DNA of 64,000 bases from Sorghum bicolor. Lineage: Eukaryota > Streptophyta > Magnoliopsida > Poales > Poaceae. Location of the stretch: positions 3,193,001 to 3,257,000 of the forward strand of contig NC_012874.2 of assembly GCF_000003195.3 (NCBI RefSeq), given 5' to 3'. Numbering within the stretch: position 1 is the first letter of the stretch; every line of letters begins with the position of its first letter. This document shows positions 45,717 through 56,107 of the stretch, in pieces. The notes under the pieces are model-generated. The model saw nothing but the letters and a program-made list of their open reading frames with translations, searched no databases and had not been told where the DNA came from. The position numbers were made by a program, and so were the translations under genes.

Positions 45717-45727
45717 CTATAAGAGCC
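45717..45727 (+). promoter_or_regulatory. TATA box of the antisense gypsy gene
   Basis: CTATAAGAGCC stands about 115 bases before the ATG at 45,836, on the strand opposite to gag-pol and outside the LTR. Its place fits an internal promoter for the antisense gene. Confidence 0.5.
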
Positions 45728-45835
45728 TAATAGTTCCGCCTGTACTGCTTACCCTGCCATTGCCTTCAAACCTTCCGCTCTCATCTCCTCCAATCTCCTG
45801 CATCTTCCTAACTCAAGCCCACATTCGCACCTCTA

Positions 45836-48800
45836 ATGGCGAAGAGCGACTCCAGGAAGAGGGCCGAACTGATGGCCAAGGAGTGGAAGAAGTCTCGCAG
45901 CACCACAAAATCTCTTGGTGACCTCGTCGATATGGGGCTTCTGCACGGCCCGGAGCTCGGCGGCTGGAGGGCACCGGAGGGGGAGAGCTACCCCGACCCT
46001 CGCGCCGGTGAGATCGTCGTATTTGAAGATTTCATTAAGAGGGGTTTTGGTGTTCCTGTTCATCCTTTTCTTCAATGTCTTCTTTTGTATTATGAGATCG
46101 GGATTTGCAATCTGCACCCGAACTCAATTCTCCTCATTTCCACCTTTATCCACCTGTGCGAGGCCTATGTTGGCATAGAGCCGCACTTCGATCTTTTTCG
46201 GTATCTTTTCTGCTTGAGGAAGAAGGGAGCAGTTGGAGGCTCCAAGGTTGCAGGTGGAGTATACCTCAACCTTCGTGATGGAATGAAGAATCGCTACCTG
46301 CACTGCCCATGGAACACTTCCTTGACCGAATGGTACAGGAAGTGGTTCTACATCAGGGAGGAACCGGGCAGCTCCACGTTCTGCGACGTGGGATACATTC
46401 CTGAGAAGAGGACGAGCTGGACCGACCGCCCGGAGTTCGACGGTCCAGTGGCGGATCTCATGAAGCTGATCGACTGGTCACGCCTGGACGGGCTTGGCGT
46501 GGTCGGCAACTTCATTTGCCGCCGGGTGATGCCCTGCCAGAAGAGGGTGCACTCGGCGTACGAGTATGCCGGAAGCGCGGACCCGACCAGGATGCGGCCG
46601 GAGATCTTGGAGAAAGCGGAGGTACAACAGCTGTTGAACGAGCTGTTTAACTTCGCGGATGGGGGCTTCATCCGTGGCAGTGATCGGGTGCAAGCCTTCA
46701 AGTTAGGACGACCAGCACCAAAGGTATGTAGCAGATTCTGTTTTAGCATTCGTATATCGTCTGCAGTTGACTCATCTCTGTTGCTTTTGCAGATCGGCGA
46801 TGTCGACCGGTGCACAGTGTATGTATCACTGGCACCGGGGATGGAAAATCCTGCGGGAGAAGTCCCGCCAGAGGAGGACGCTGCTCGGTGTACTCATTAC
46901 ACCAGCAGTGAGGAAGACCAAGCCCGCCCCGTCCCGACCTCCGAGGAGAGGGTAGCGGGGAAAAGGCCATTGCCGGCAGATCCCTTGCCGACACCGGAAC
47001 TGCCGGCAGATCTACCGCCGGAGAGCAGCCAAGCACCGAAGCGTCGTCGGCTCGTGCGGATCGTCGACGACGACGACGACGAGGAGGCTGCGCCGTCGTT
47101 GGTCCGACGGCCTCGGAGCCGCCCAGACAATGTGCCGGTCGCCACTGATCGAGTGGCCAGCGGCGCCGCTGCCCCGCAAGCTGTCGAGATGGGGGCACAG
47201 GTGCCGACCGGCCGGGCGAGGAGGAGGTTCACCGCGACCCACCGTCGGTCAGACCTGTAAGTGTTCGACTTACGTATTTTGGACTCCTCTTTGACTTTTT
47301 TTTTTGAAATTTAACTTTTGTTCCTGTAGTGCGGCATCGGATGTCGACCCCGGCCAAACTGCCAGCCAGGGAACGGGCGAGCCTGCCCGCGGTTCTGGGG
47401 ATGCGGCCCCCCAGACCACAGAGCAGCCAACAGCTGCAGTCGCGCCTGGGAGCACCGAGGGGCTCCCGAGCGCGGCACCGACTACGACAAGCAGCCCGAC
47501 CAGGGCTGGAGAGGCTCCCCCAACTGACTCCTCAGAGAAGGGAAGATCTCCGACCGCTCCTCCTGCCGGGGGGAGTGAAGTCCCCACACCGCCCCGAGCA
47601 GGAGCCTCTTCGGCTGCGGGCTCCCCAGGTCTGGTCCAAGGGCCAGTAATACCTGGGACCACCACCGGGGGTGACGCAGCACAGGAGGAGGAAACCCGGG
47701 CGGCCTCCGATGATGAGGTGGAAGAGATTGAGGGTCGTCCCCGTGATGGCCGCCAACACGTGTATGTGTGGCGCCAACGCGGGGATCACTTTATCGGGCA
47801 TGAGGAGCTCGCCGAGACCGAAGAGGCCGCCAGGGTGGAGCGCGCGGCCATGCGCCTCGTCGACGAAGTCAAGGTAAGCGGCTTTTTGTACTGCTGTACA
47901 TTATATGCCTTGTCTTGCATGGTCGTTATATGCTTGCTTTGTAGGGCGCAATGAAAACGGCGAAGTACCGGAAACGGTGCTTTGACCAGATAGAAGGCGT
48001 CATGGCCGAGAACAAGGCCCTTGCCGCGGAGGTAGACCGGTTGCGGTCGGAGGTCGGGGAGAAGGTGGCCGAGATGAGTGCCGAAAAGGAGCGTCGTCTC
48101 GACCTCACTCGTTGTTTGGCCGACCAGTACCGGCTGCAAGAAGGTTAGTCACACGCTCCGAGCAGCTTTGCGTACTTGTATAGTTTGCTTTGCTGACCAG
48201 TTTATGATTCACGCAAACTTGGAGGAGGAGGTGGCGCGCCTCCGACAAGAGAAGGAGCAGCTCAGCCAACAGCTCGCCGGTGCGCTGGAGTCCGGGCGGC
48301 GAGCAGGAGAGGAATTGGGTCGAAAAGACCGGGAGCTATCTGGTAATGGGTGCCGCCTTGTTGGTTGCTGCCTGCCCCTTTGTTTGTTTGGTATGCCGAA
48401 AATAACGCTTCGTTTCATTTGCAGTGCTCAAGGTGAACGCCAAAAAGCACCTGTATGATCTGATCAAGGACCGGGACTCCTGGAAGGTCAACTGTTGCAG
48501 GATCTGGAAAGGAGTGTCCCCGGTCCTAGACCTGATCAGTCCCGAGCTCCCGGAGAGCCAGCCCCGCGCGCCGCAGTTGACCCCGGTCGAGAAGGCGCAA
48601 CGGGCGTGGGACTGGCTCCAGCAGTTTGTGAAGGACGCCGGGGAGTTTGCCGGCGCGCACGTCCTCAGCATGGTGCGCGCCCACTACCCCCTGGTCGACT
48701 TGAGCAGGCTGGAGAAGGGGTACCCGAAGGAAGTCGGCCCACAGGAAGCGGACGAGCTTCGGGGTAGTCTGCTGGACTTGTCGTCGACAGTGATCGGCGA

Positions 48801-48999
48801 CATCAATCTGTGCGGAACGGTCACTCCTCCAGACCAGCCGAGTTCAGATAGGTCGGCCAGGGAGTTTTCGGGCGCGTCCGTTGCGGGAGATGGGCGGTCG
48901 ACGCCTGCGGTCTCGACCAGCCAGGCGCCGGTGGCCCCGACCCCTTCGTCCGGGCAGCAGGGCCAGGCGGGTGATCAGCCCGAGCAGCTAGGCCAATAA
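45836..48999 (+). CDS. Antisense gene of the gypsy element, six exons, 942 residues
   Basis: Exons: 45,836-46,723; 46,793-47,256; 47,330-47,873; 47,945-48,143; 48,184-48,342; 48,425-48,999 (TAA). All five introns are short (40-82 bases) and GT-AG, and the phases agree, giving 2,829 coding bases without a stop. Residues 1-296 carry the region found in grass databases as 'putative gypsy type transposon' (PF04195 as I recall it): LGDLVDMGLLHG, FIKRGFGVPVHPFLQ, LNLRDGMKNRYLHCPW, WYRKWFYIRE. The middle is acidic and Pro/Ala-rich with a PKRRR basic patch. Residues about 515-620 look coiled-coil (ALAAEVDRLRSEVGEKVAE, LEEEVARLRQEKEQLSQQL). The C-terminal exon is WDWLQQFVKDAGEF with a low-complexity tail. 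It runs opposite to pol, between pol and the 3' LTR. Its function is unknown. The 40-base intron before exon 5 is short, so that junction is the weakest. Confidence 0.75.
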
Positions 49000-49276
49000 A
49001 GTAGTCTGTAGGAATAGACTAGTGTCTGCCCGTCAGGGTATTTATTGTAAACTTTGTATGTAAAGTTTGTAATAAAGTTTGCTTTTTGTCATGACCGTTG
49101 TTTTGAGCGCTGTAAGAATATCTGAGTGACGTGTCACCGTATTTGTCTTGGTTGTCGCTAAGAGCATCCATTGCAGGAGTTTTGCCGAGTGCTGTGTGTG
49201 ACAAGGTATAGGCAAAAAATAGAGAATTTCATTATCAAAAATTATAAGATACTTACAAAAGAAAGTCATTAAAACT
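49000..49276. other. Spacer between the antisense gene and pol
   Basis: The two genes converge here with 277 bases between their stop codons. AATAAA-type signals lie just after the antisense stop (AATAAAG at 48,995-49,001 and again near 49,070). Confidence 0.5.
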
Positions 49277-52200
49277 TTATGGATAGAAACGTTGCAGTTT
49301 GTCGATGTGCCAAGAGTTAGGCACTCGTGTTCCGTCTGGGTATGCCAATCTGTAGGACGTAGGTCGTGTGACCTCGGTCACCACGAAGGGTCCTTCCCAG
49401 GGAGTGGATAGCTTGTGCATTCCCTCCTGGCTTGTTTTCCATCGAAGCACCAGATCGCCGACCACGAAGGAACGGTCCTTGACGTTCCTGTTGTAGTATC
49501 GCCTGACTGCCGCGAGATATTTTGCTGTTCGGAGACATGAAACTAAACACTTTTCCTCCATGCAATTGATTTCGAGTTCTCTGGCGTTGTCGGCGGTCGC
49601 CTGGTCGAAGTGCTCGATTCTAGGAGATCCGAAGTGTATGTCAGACGGCAGGACCGCCTCTGCACCGTACACCATGAAGTAAGGAGACACCCCTGTGTTT
49701 CGACTGGTCTGAGTTCGGAGGCCCCAGACCACTGCCGGCAATTCTTTCATCCATCGACCGGGTGCTCTGTCGTTTTCGGTGTACAACCTTTTCTTTAGGG
49801 CGTCAACGATCATTCCGTTAGCACGTTCGACTTGACCGTTGGCACGTGGATGTGCCACTGACACATATTTTATGACTATGCCTCTGTCATCGCAGAAATC
49901 CCAAAAAGTGGTGCCAGTAAACTGAGTGCCCAGGTCGGTGATTATGCTGTTCGGGATGCCGAATCTGTGTATGATTTGATTGAGGAACTCCACAGCCTTC
50001 TCGGAGGTTGCCTTGACCAGGGGCATGTATTCAATCCACTTGGAGAACTTGTCGATTAACACGAAGACAAACTTGAAATTGCCCGGGGCTGGTTTAAATG
50101 GTCCGATCATGTCAAGCCCCCAGCAAGCAAAGGGCCAAGACGACGGGATGGTTTGAATTTCATGGGCAGGTACGTGGGTCCTCTTAGCGAAAAACTGACA
50201 TCCTTCGCAATGCCGAACCAGTTTTTCTGCGTCGCCGACCGCGGTTGGCCAATAAAAACCTGCTCGGAAAGCCTTTCCGACCAGCGTTCTAGATGCGGCG
50301 TGATTGCCGCAGGATCCAGCGTGTATGTCCTCCAAGAGCTTGATACCATCATCTTGGGGTATGCACTTGAGCAGTACTTCGGAGCTTGCGTTTTTCCGCA
50401 TGAGTTTTCCGTCGACCAGGATGTAGTTCTTTGATCGTCGGATGAGGCGCTCGTTCTCTGTTTTGTCCTGAAAGCCTGTCCCGTCTGATATGTATTTGAT
50501 GAACGGGGTACGCCAGTCACGCCCACCGGTTGTCGGAGTGGCGTCATCTATGAGCATTGCCTCGGTGGGTTGCTTGTCGACCAGGGGGGAGCTTACGCTC
50601 GGCTCATGGATGTCCTGGACGAAAATACCCCGCGGGATTTGGGCCCGAGATGAGCCTAACTTTGACAACGCATCTGCTGCTTGGTTCTTATCCCGGACCA
50701 CGTGGATGTACTCTATGCCATAGAAGTTAGTTTCCCATTTGCGAATTTCTTTGCAGTAGAGATCCATCTTCTCGTGGGTTGCGTCCCACTCCTTGTTGAG
50801 CTGGTTGATGACCAAAGCGGAGTCGCCATAGACATAAAGGCGCTTGACCCCCAGTTCAACGGCTAGTCGTATGCCATGCAAGCATGCTTCGTATTCGGCG
50901 ACGTTGTTTGACGCCGGAAAAAGGATCCGAAGGACGTAACGGAGTTTGTCCTTGTTGGGTGATACGAACAATATCCCAGCGCCTGCACCGTTGATGTTCA
51001 AGGACCCGTCAAAGAACATTGACCAGTGGTCTGAGACATCGGGAACGGAAGGCTCGTTGAGATCCGTCCATTCGGCAATGAAATCGACCAGGGCTTGAGA
51101 CTTGACAGTGGTGCGACTCTGGAACTCCAGGAAAAATGGACATAATTCCATTGCCCATTTCACGATTCTGCCATTGGCGTCTTTATTGCGCAGGATGTCC
51201 CTGAGAGGGAAGCTGGTTGTCACCAGGACTCGATGGCCGTCGAAGTAGTGCTTCAGCTTTCTTGACGTTATCAGGATGGCGTATATAAGCTTCTGTATTT
51301 GTGGGTACCTGGCCTTGGACTCGTTTAAGACTTCGCTTATGAAGTAAACGGGTCTCTGGACCTTGAAGACGTGACCTGGTTCATCTCGCTCGACCACTAT
51401 TGCCGTGGAAACAACCCTGTCGGTTGCAGCAATGTAAAGGAGTAGGTCTTCATTGGGCTGAGGCGCTGTGAGGACAGGTGGTGAAGTGAGGAAGGTCTTA
51501 AGCTGAGTGAACGCAGCGTCGGCTTCCTCTGTCCAAGAAAATTTTTCTGACGCTTTCAATAGTTTGAAGAAAGGGAGGCCTTTTTCTCCCAGCCTTGAGA
51601 TGAAACGACTGAGGGCGGCCATGCATCCGGTTAGCTTCTGAATATCCTTGACGTTCTTCGGTGGTCGCATGTCGAGTACGGCTTTGACTTTTGAAGGGTT
51701 TGGTCGTATGCCGTCGCGACTGACGACGTTGCCGAGCAGTAGACCGGAAGGAACGCCGAAAATGCATTTCTTGGGGTTGAGCTTCCACTTGTACCTATTG
51801 AGTGCCTTGAAGGTTCGGTCTAAGTTGTCGATTAGGGTGCTCGCGTCCCTTGTTTTTACGACCACGTCGTCCACATAGGCCTCGACGAGGTCATCGCGAA
51901 TCTCGTCGTGGAGGCATTGCTGGATGGCCCTTTGATAAGTGGCACCGGCGTTTTTAAGTCCGAAAGACATGGTAGTGTAGCAGTATGCGCCGAAGGGTGT
52001 GATGAAGGATGTTTTGATCTGATCTTCTTCCTTTAGCGAGATCTGGTGATAACCAGAGTAGCAATCTAGAAAGGAGAGGAGTTCGCATCCGGCCGTTGAG
52101 TCGACCACCTCGTCGATGCGAGGAAGACCAAAAGGATCTTTAGGACAGTGTTTGTTGAGATCGGTGTAATCAACGCACATTCTCCATTCATTATTCTTTT

Positions 52201-52462
52201 TGCGTACAAGAACCGGATTGGCGAGCCAATCGGGGTGATACACTTCTTTTATGAATCCGGCAGCTAGAAGCCGTGTTATTTCTGTCCTAATAGCCTCCTT
52301 TTTGTCACGAGCGAACCGTCGCAGTTTTTGCTTGATTGGTCTTGCGGTCTTCGAGACATTTAAGGAGTGCTCGATCAGGTTTCGTGGGACACCGGGCATG
52401 TCTGCGGGTTTCCATGCGAAAACGCTCACGTTGTCCCTTAGAAACGTGACGAGCGCGTCTTC
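49277..52462 (-). CDS. Gypsy pol: RT, RNase H, second RNase H, integrase
   Basis: The frame is the same as gag's, entered after the TAG at 52,463-52,465. Numbering from the GTG at 52,429 (not a true start): RT about 55-240 with the catalytic YVDD at 185-188; the RT-linked RNase H about 295-420; a second, archaeal-type RNase H about 468-590 with acidic residues D474, E512, D536 and D586; integrase with zinc ligands H703, H710, C741, C744 and the catalytic triad D773, D832, E868. The frame stays open for 1,050 residues, ending with the chromodomain-free tail of Tat elements. These enzymes copy the RNA and insert the DNA. With no stop inside, enzymes could be functional if the gag-pol stop is bypassed. 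Confidence 0.93.
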   Translation of the reverse strand, partial: EDALVTFLRDNVSVFAWKPADMPGVPRNLIEHSLNVSKTARPIKQKLRRFARDKKEAIRTEITRLLAAGFIKEVYHPDWLANPVLVRKKNNEWRMCVDYTDLNKHCPKDPFGLPRIDEVVDSTAGCELLSFLDCYSGYHQISLKEEDQIKTSFITPFGAYCYTTMSFGLKNAGATYQRAIQQCLHDEIRDDLVEAYVDDVVVKTRDASTLIDNLDRTFKALNRYKWKLNPKKCIFGVPSGLLLGNVVSRDGIRPNPSKVKAVLDMRPPKNVKDIQKLTGCMAALSRFISRLGEKGLPFFKLLKASEKFSWTEEADAAFTQLKTFLTSPPVLTAPQPNEDLLLYIAATDRVVSTAIVVERDEPGHVFKVQRPVYFISEVLNESKARYPQIQKLIYAILITSRKLKHYFDGHRVLVTTSFPLRDILRNKDANGRIVKWAMELCPFFLEFQSRTTVKSQALVDFIAEWTDLNEPSVPDVSDHWSMFFDGSLNINGAGAGILFVSPNKDKLRYVLRILFPASNNVAEYEACLHGIRLAVELGVKRLYVYGDSALVINQLNKEWDATHEKMDLYCKEIRKWETNFYGIEYIHVVRDKNQAADALSKLGSSRAQIPRGIFVQDIHEPSVSSPLVDKQPTEAMLIDDATPTTGGRDWRTPFIKYISDGTGFQDKTENERLIRRSKNYILVDGKLMRKNASSEVLLKCIPQDDGIKLLEDIHAGSCGNHAASRTLVGKAFRAGFYWPTAVGDAEKLVRHCEGCQFFAKRTHVPAHEIQTIPSSWPFACWGLDMIGPFKPAPGNFKFVFVLIDKFSKWIEYMPLVKATSEKAVEFLNQIIHRFGIPNSIITDLGTQFTGTTFWDFCDDRGIVIKYVSVAHPRANGQVERANGMIVDALKKRLYTENDRAPGRWMKELPAVVWGLRTQTSRNTGVSPYFMVYGAEAVLPSDIHFGSPRIEHFDQATADNARELEINCMEEKCLVSCLRTAKYLAAVRRYYNRNVKDRSFVVGDLVLRWKTSQEGMHKLSTPWEGPFVVTEVTRPTSYRLAYPDGTRVPNSWHIDKLQRFYP

Positions 52463-55400
52463 CTATTTTGGATCCAGGTTAGCCCCGATGAGGGCTGTCT
52501 TCTCAGGGTTGCCTTCGACCAGCTGCACTTCTTTGTACTCCTTGGATTTCGAGTTCTTTCTGGCTGTCTCCTGCTCAGGTAATCGGAGCTGGTCGGGAGG
52601 CAGCTGTGCGGCTTGGTTTGCTGTTTCCGCCATGCGGATTGAGAGGTCGATTGCCTCGGTGATCTTGAAGCTTTCTTCTTCGCAGGTGTACGCAGTGTAG
52701 ACGTTGCCTCTGACGGTTAGGACACCCTTCTCCGTGGGCATCTTAAGGACTAGGTATGAGTAGTGCGGGACTGCCATGAACTTTGTCAGCGATGGGCGGC
52801 CCAGTATGGCGTGATAGGTCCCGTCGAAATCCGCGACTACGAAGTTGATGAACTCCGTCCGGAAGTGATCGGGTGTGCCGAATTGGACAGGCAATGTTAT
52901 CTGTCCGAGGGGCACCGAACTTTGACCTGGCAAAACCCCCCAGAATTGGGCGTCGTAAGGTTTTAGTTGTGCCGGTGATATCTTGAGGGCGGGCAGGCTG
53001 TTGCGGAAGAGGATGTCGATGGAGCTTCCCCCGTCCACGAGCACGCGCTCGAATCTGATGCTGTTGATGCAGGGGTCAAGAATCAGTGGGAAACGACCCG
53101 GCTCTGGGATAGCAGCCCACTGGTCCTTCCTGCTGAACGAGATCTCCCTGTGGGACCACGTGGGAAATTTCGGATCTGCGATCAGCCCGTCCGTGCTGTC
53201 TATGTTGAGGCAGGCTCTCTTTAACAGCTTTCTTTCTCGCTTGGACTCAGTGGAGACCTTGCCTCCGAAAATGGAGTGGACCACGTCAGTGGGGCTGACG
53301 TATTGGTGTCGGGGGTCCCTATCTTGGTCCTCATCCTCATCTTCGTGGTCGTGCCCGTCGCGCTTGTTATTTTTCTTGGCGGAGTCGTCTTGGGCGGCCC
53401 GCCGTGTATAGATACTTTTGAGGACGCGGCACTCTTCCATGGTATGATTGGACTTTGGGTGTAGTTGGCATGGTCCCTTCAACGTTTTGTTGTAGTCTTC
53501 TTGGTAGTCCCGTCGTCCATTGGGACGTTTGACCGTATTTACTTCGTGGTCGTAGTCGCGGGGGCGTTTTCCTCTGAAGTCGTCGCGCCGCCGATCCCAA
53601 CCCTCTCGATGATCACGGTTGTCGGAGCGGCGGTGATTTCTGCTGTCGTAGCGACCACGACCGTCATCTCGCCGGGGAGGCTGGTCGGGACCTCTCGCAT
53701 CGTCTCGGATTAGTTTTTCTGCGTCGTCGGCATCGGCGTAATTTTTAGCCGTGGCGAGGAGCTCTGCTACCGTTGTTGGACGTTTACGCAACAGCTTGTT
53801 CCTCAGCGCTTCGTGGAATCGCAGGCCCTTGATGAAGGCTGAGATGGCCTCGTCATGAGAAATCTTCGGGATTTTGAGGCGCATATCCGAGAATCGTCGG
53901 ATGTAATCGCGCAGAGGTTCGTTCCTCCTGTCCCTTATCCTTTCAAGGTCATACTTGTTTCCAGGCTGCTCGCATGTGGCGATGAAGTTGTCGATAAAAG
54001 CCTGGCGCAGCTCTTCCCAAGAGTCGAAGGCGTCCTCGGGCAAGCCGAGAAGCCACTGATGACCAGCCTGGTCGAGGACTACGGGGAAGTAGTTGGCCAT
54101 GACGTGCTCATCCCCTGCCGCTGATCGGACGGCGATTTCATAGAGGGTGATCCAGTTCTCTGGATTTTCCTTGCCGTCGTATTTTTTAAGTTTTTCGAGC
54201 TTGAAATTGCGGGGCCACACGACCTGGCGGAGGTGTGAGGAGAACTGTCTTAGGCCCGGAGGACCGTGCGTTGCATCGTACTCGATGCGGCGCAGGTTTT
54301 CGTGGACTGCTCTCTCTGCGGCGTGCCTGTTGATGCGGTCCCGGGCATCTTTGGGAGGGATGTTGTGGCGGAGATCCCTGTGTTGATCTTCTTCTTGGCC
54401 GCGTGCGCGGTTCTGCTGGCGGCGGCCATCGGCGTCCCGACCACCATCGTCGCGCCGTGAGTCCCCTCGACGGTTGTCGGGGGAGCGGCTGCGGTGACGC
54501 CTGCTGGGTGAGGCCCGGCTACGATTAGTCTGGTCGGAGGCGGCTCCCGTATAAGAGACGTCCTGGACTCTCTTGAGCAGAGTGGCTGTCTGTCCCATTG
54601 CGGCGATCAGGTGTGCTCGGATGCTGGTCCGGACTCCCTGGCATTCGGGGGTATCAGGAAGCCGATCTAGGTTAGCCATGGCAACAGCCACGTTGGCGCT
54701 TGGCGTTTTGTAGACTGGCTGGTCCCCGACCATGTCAAAGGCATCGTTGAGATTATTTGGTGGCATTTGTTGTTGCTCGTCCGCACGTCGTCGGGCGCGC
54801 TCGGCGTTACGCTGTTCGCGGAGTTGCCTCTGGTCATCTGTTTCTCCATCAACGTCCGGTTCGTCGGCGCTGACATTAAACACAATATCCCCTCGCCGGG
54901 GGGGAAATATCGGGAATCGGTCGAAACCCGGAGGGTGTGAAGGAAAATCCAGGTCGTAGTCCTCGTCTTCGGTGTTTATAACCTCGGTGGGAACGGAGCC
55001 GGTGCTTGAGTTGGTGCTGGAGACCTGGCCGTCCCGTATTTCTCGGATTGTCACCATGTTGACGTGGTGACGATTGTTCCTTGTCGGCGACCAACCCGCC
55101 TTGCTGAAAACGGATTGGGTGTGCCGTGAGTAAACAGAGGCCGAGTTGTTCAGGCCGCAAGGATAGTCTTCCTTCCTGAGCTCGACGGATCGTCCTGAGG
55201 GGGTTGAGGTTATCGTCAAAGACGTTCCCAGCCGTTCGTGTGTGGCGACACGAGTTGGCCGGCGGGATTTGAAAAAATCCGGTGGAGCAGCTTGGTCGGG
55301 CCGACGCAGAACCCCATCTATGAGTTGGGAAACTTCGAGTAGCTTGGAGTCAACGCGATCGAGTGCTCGGAGAAGGTCCGAGCAGTCGATCGCCTTTCCC

Positions 55401-55594
55401 TTGTAGGGTGGGATCGGTAGTCGGGTGCTTGGTGCCGTCGTGCGCGTGGTCGGAGACAGCGTGATCTCAGATTGGATCTGGGTCTCTTTCGAAACCGTGG
55501 TCGCGAAGCCGCCGCTGCACGTCGTCCACGTGATCTGGCCGACGGTGAACGTGAGGCCTTCGGGCACGGTCGCGGAAGCTGGGATCGTGACCAT
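52463..55594 (-). CDS. Gypsy gag-protease, 1,043 residues
   Basis: The ATG at 55,594 is the first Met downstream of the primer site; the frame is also open upstream of it. The N-terminal 350 residues are charged and poorly conserved, with Arg/Asp-rich stretches. The Gag domain lies at about 470-620 (WITLYEIAVRSAAGDE, WEELRQAFIDNF). A CQLHPKSNHTMEEC box near 710 stands where a zinc knuckle is expected. The protease is at about 845-985 with the active-site box VDGGSSIDILF and ILGRPSL. The frame ends in LDPK-TAG and pol follows in the same frame, so a single codon blocks a gag-pol fusion. Confidence 0.9.
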   Translation of the reverse strand: MVTIPASATVPEGLTFTVGQITWTTCSGGFATTVSKETQIQSEITLSPTTRTTAPSTRLPIPPYKGKAIDCSDLLRALDRVDSKLLEVSQLIDGVLRRPDQAAPPDFFKSRRPTRVATHERLGTSLTITSTPSGRSVELRKEDYPCGLNNSASVYSRHTQSVFSKAGWSPTRNNRHHVNMVTIREIRDGQVSSTNSSTGSVPTEVINTEDEDYDLDFPSHPPGFDRFPIFPPRRGDIVFNVSADEPDVDGETDDQRQLREQRNAERARRRADEQQQMPPNNLNDAFDMVGDQPVYKTPSANVAVAMANLDRLPDTPECQGVRTSIRAHLIAAMGQTATLLKRVQDVSYTGAASDQTNRSRASPSRRHRSRSPDNRRGDSRRDDGGRDADGRRQQNRARGQEEDQHRDLRHNIPPKDARDRINRHAAERAVHENLRRIEYDATHGPPGLRQFSSHLRQVVWPRNFKLEKLKKYDGKENPENWITLYEIAVRSAAGDEHVMANYFPVVLDQAGHQWLLGLPEDAFDSWEELRQAFIDNFIATCEQPGNKYDLERIRDRRNEPLRDYIRRFSDMRLKIPKISHDEAISAFIKGLRFHEALRNKLLRKRPTTVAELLATAKNYADADDAEKLIRDDARGPDQPPRRDDGRGRYDSRNHRRSDNRDHREGWDRRRDDFRGKRPRDYDHEVNTVKRPNGRRDYQEDYNKTLKGPCQLHPKSNHTMEECRVLKSIYTRRAAQDDSAKKNNKRDGHDHEDEDEDQDRDPRHQYVSPTDVVHSIFGGKVSTESKRERKLLKRACLNIDSTDGLIADPKFPTWSHREISFSRKDQWAAIPEPGRFPLILDPCINSIRFERVLVDGGSSIDILFRNSLPALKISPAQLKPYDAQFWGVLPGQSSVPLGQITLPVQFGTPDHFRTEFINFVVADFDGTYHAILGRPSLTKFMAVPHYSYLVLKMPTEKGVLTVRGNVYTAYTCEEESFKITEAIDLSIRMAETANQAAQLPPDQLRLPEQETARKNSKSKEYKEVQLVEGNPEKTALIGANLDPK

Positions 55595-55621
55595 CTTGTT
55601 CGCCGGAAAAGTTGCACGCAC

Positions 55622-55642
55622 ACCCCCTACCTGGCGCGCCAC
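55622..55642 (-). promoter_or_regulatory. Gypsy primer-binding site
   Basis: Directly after the 5' LTR the minus strand reads GTGGCGCGCCAGGTAGGGGG, in the place of a tRNA primer site. I did not assign the tRNA. Confidence 0.7.
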
Positions 55643-56102
55643 TGTCGACGAAAGCTGGTCGGCAGTCTACCTTGGGGTATACCCACGGTAGTAGTTTATC
55701 GGTAGACGGTGCGCAAACTACGAACTCGATGGTGACGCAAGACACGGACAAGCTTTTTATCCAGGTTCGGCCGCCGAGTTGGCGTAATACCTACGTCCTG
55801 CGTCTGGTTGTATTGATTTGTGTTGAGAGAATCGTATGTCCTAGGGGGGTCCCTTGCCCCTCCTTATATAGTCTGGAGGGCAAGGTTACAGATCTGGAAA
55901 CTAATCCTAGTCGGTTACAATTGCCATGGATAATTCGATGTCAATTCCTATTCTAACCGACTAGAATCCTGCTTGATCTCCACAGCTTGTTTCCTTGCGC
56001 GAAACTCCAGGTTGTCGGATCAAGCCTTGAACTCGTCTCGTAATGGACCAAGCCTCCTGGCCGAAGTCTAGCCGTAAGGGTATAGGGGTTTATACCCCCA
56101 CA
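55643..56102 (-). repeat. Gypsy 5' LTR
   Basis: 460 bp, followed by the target duplicate GTAAC and the continuation of copia-3. TATA-like TCCTTATATAGTC at about 55,861-55,874 (read here on the plus strand) has a TATATAAGGA form on the coding strand, a likely promoter. Confidence 0.95.
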
Positions 56103-56107
56103 GTAAC

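Larger units (their letters stand above)
44139..56102 (-). mobile_element. Ty3/gypsy element of the Tat lineage, 11,964 bp, very young
   Basis: The LTRs are both 460 bp (44,139-44,598 and 55,643-56,102), TGTCGACG...CCCCACA, with one mismatch found by eye (CACATCTT against CACAGCTT). The target duplication is GTAAC (44,134-44,138 and 56,103-56,107). Minus-strand order: gag-protease, RT, RNase H, a second RNase H, integrase. Between pol and the 3' LTR lies an antisense gene on the plus strand plus a tandem-repeat region. A dual RNase H and an extra ORF near the 3' LTR are marks of the Tat lineage (RIRE2/Ogre group). Only one in-frame stop separates gag from pol. Confidence 0.96.

Noticed and set aside
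46348..47242. Several minus-strand frames opposite the antisense gypsy gene
   Set aside because: They lie opposite a frame with splice sites and a known domain; they are shadows in GC-rich DNA.
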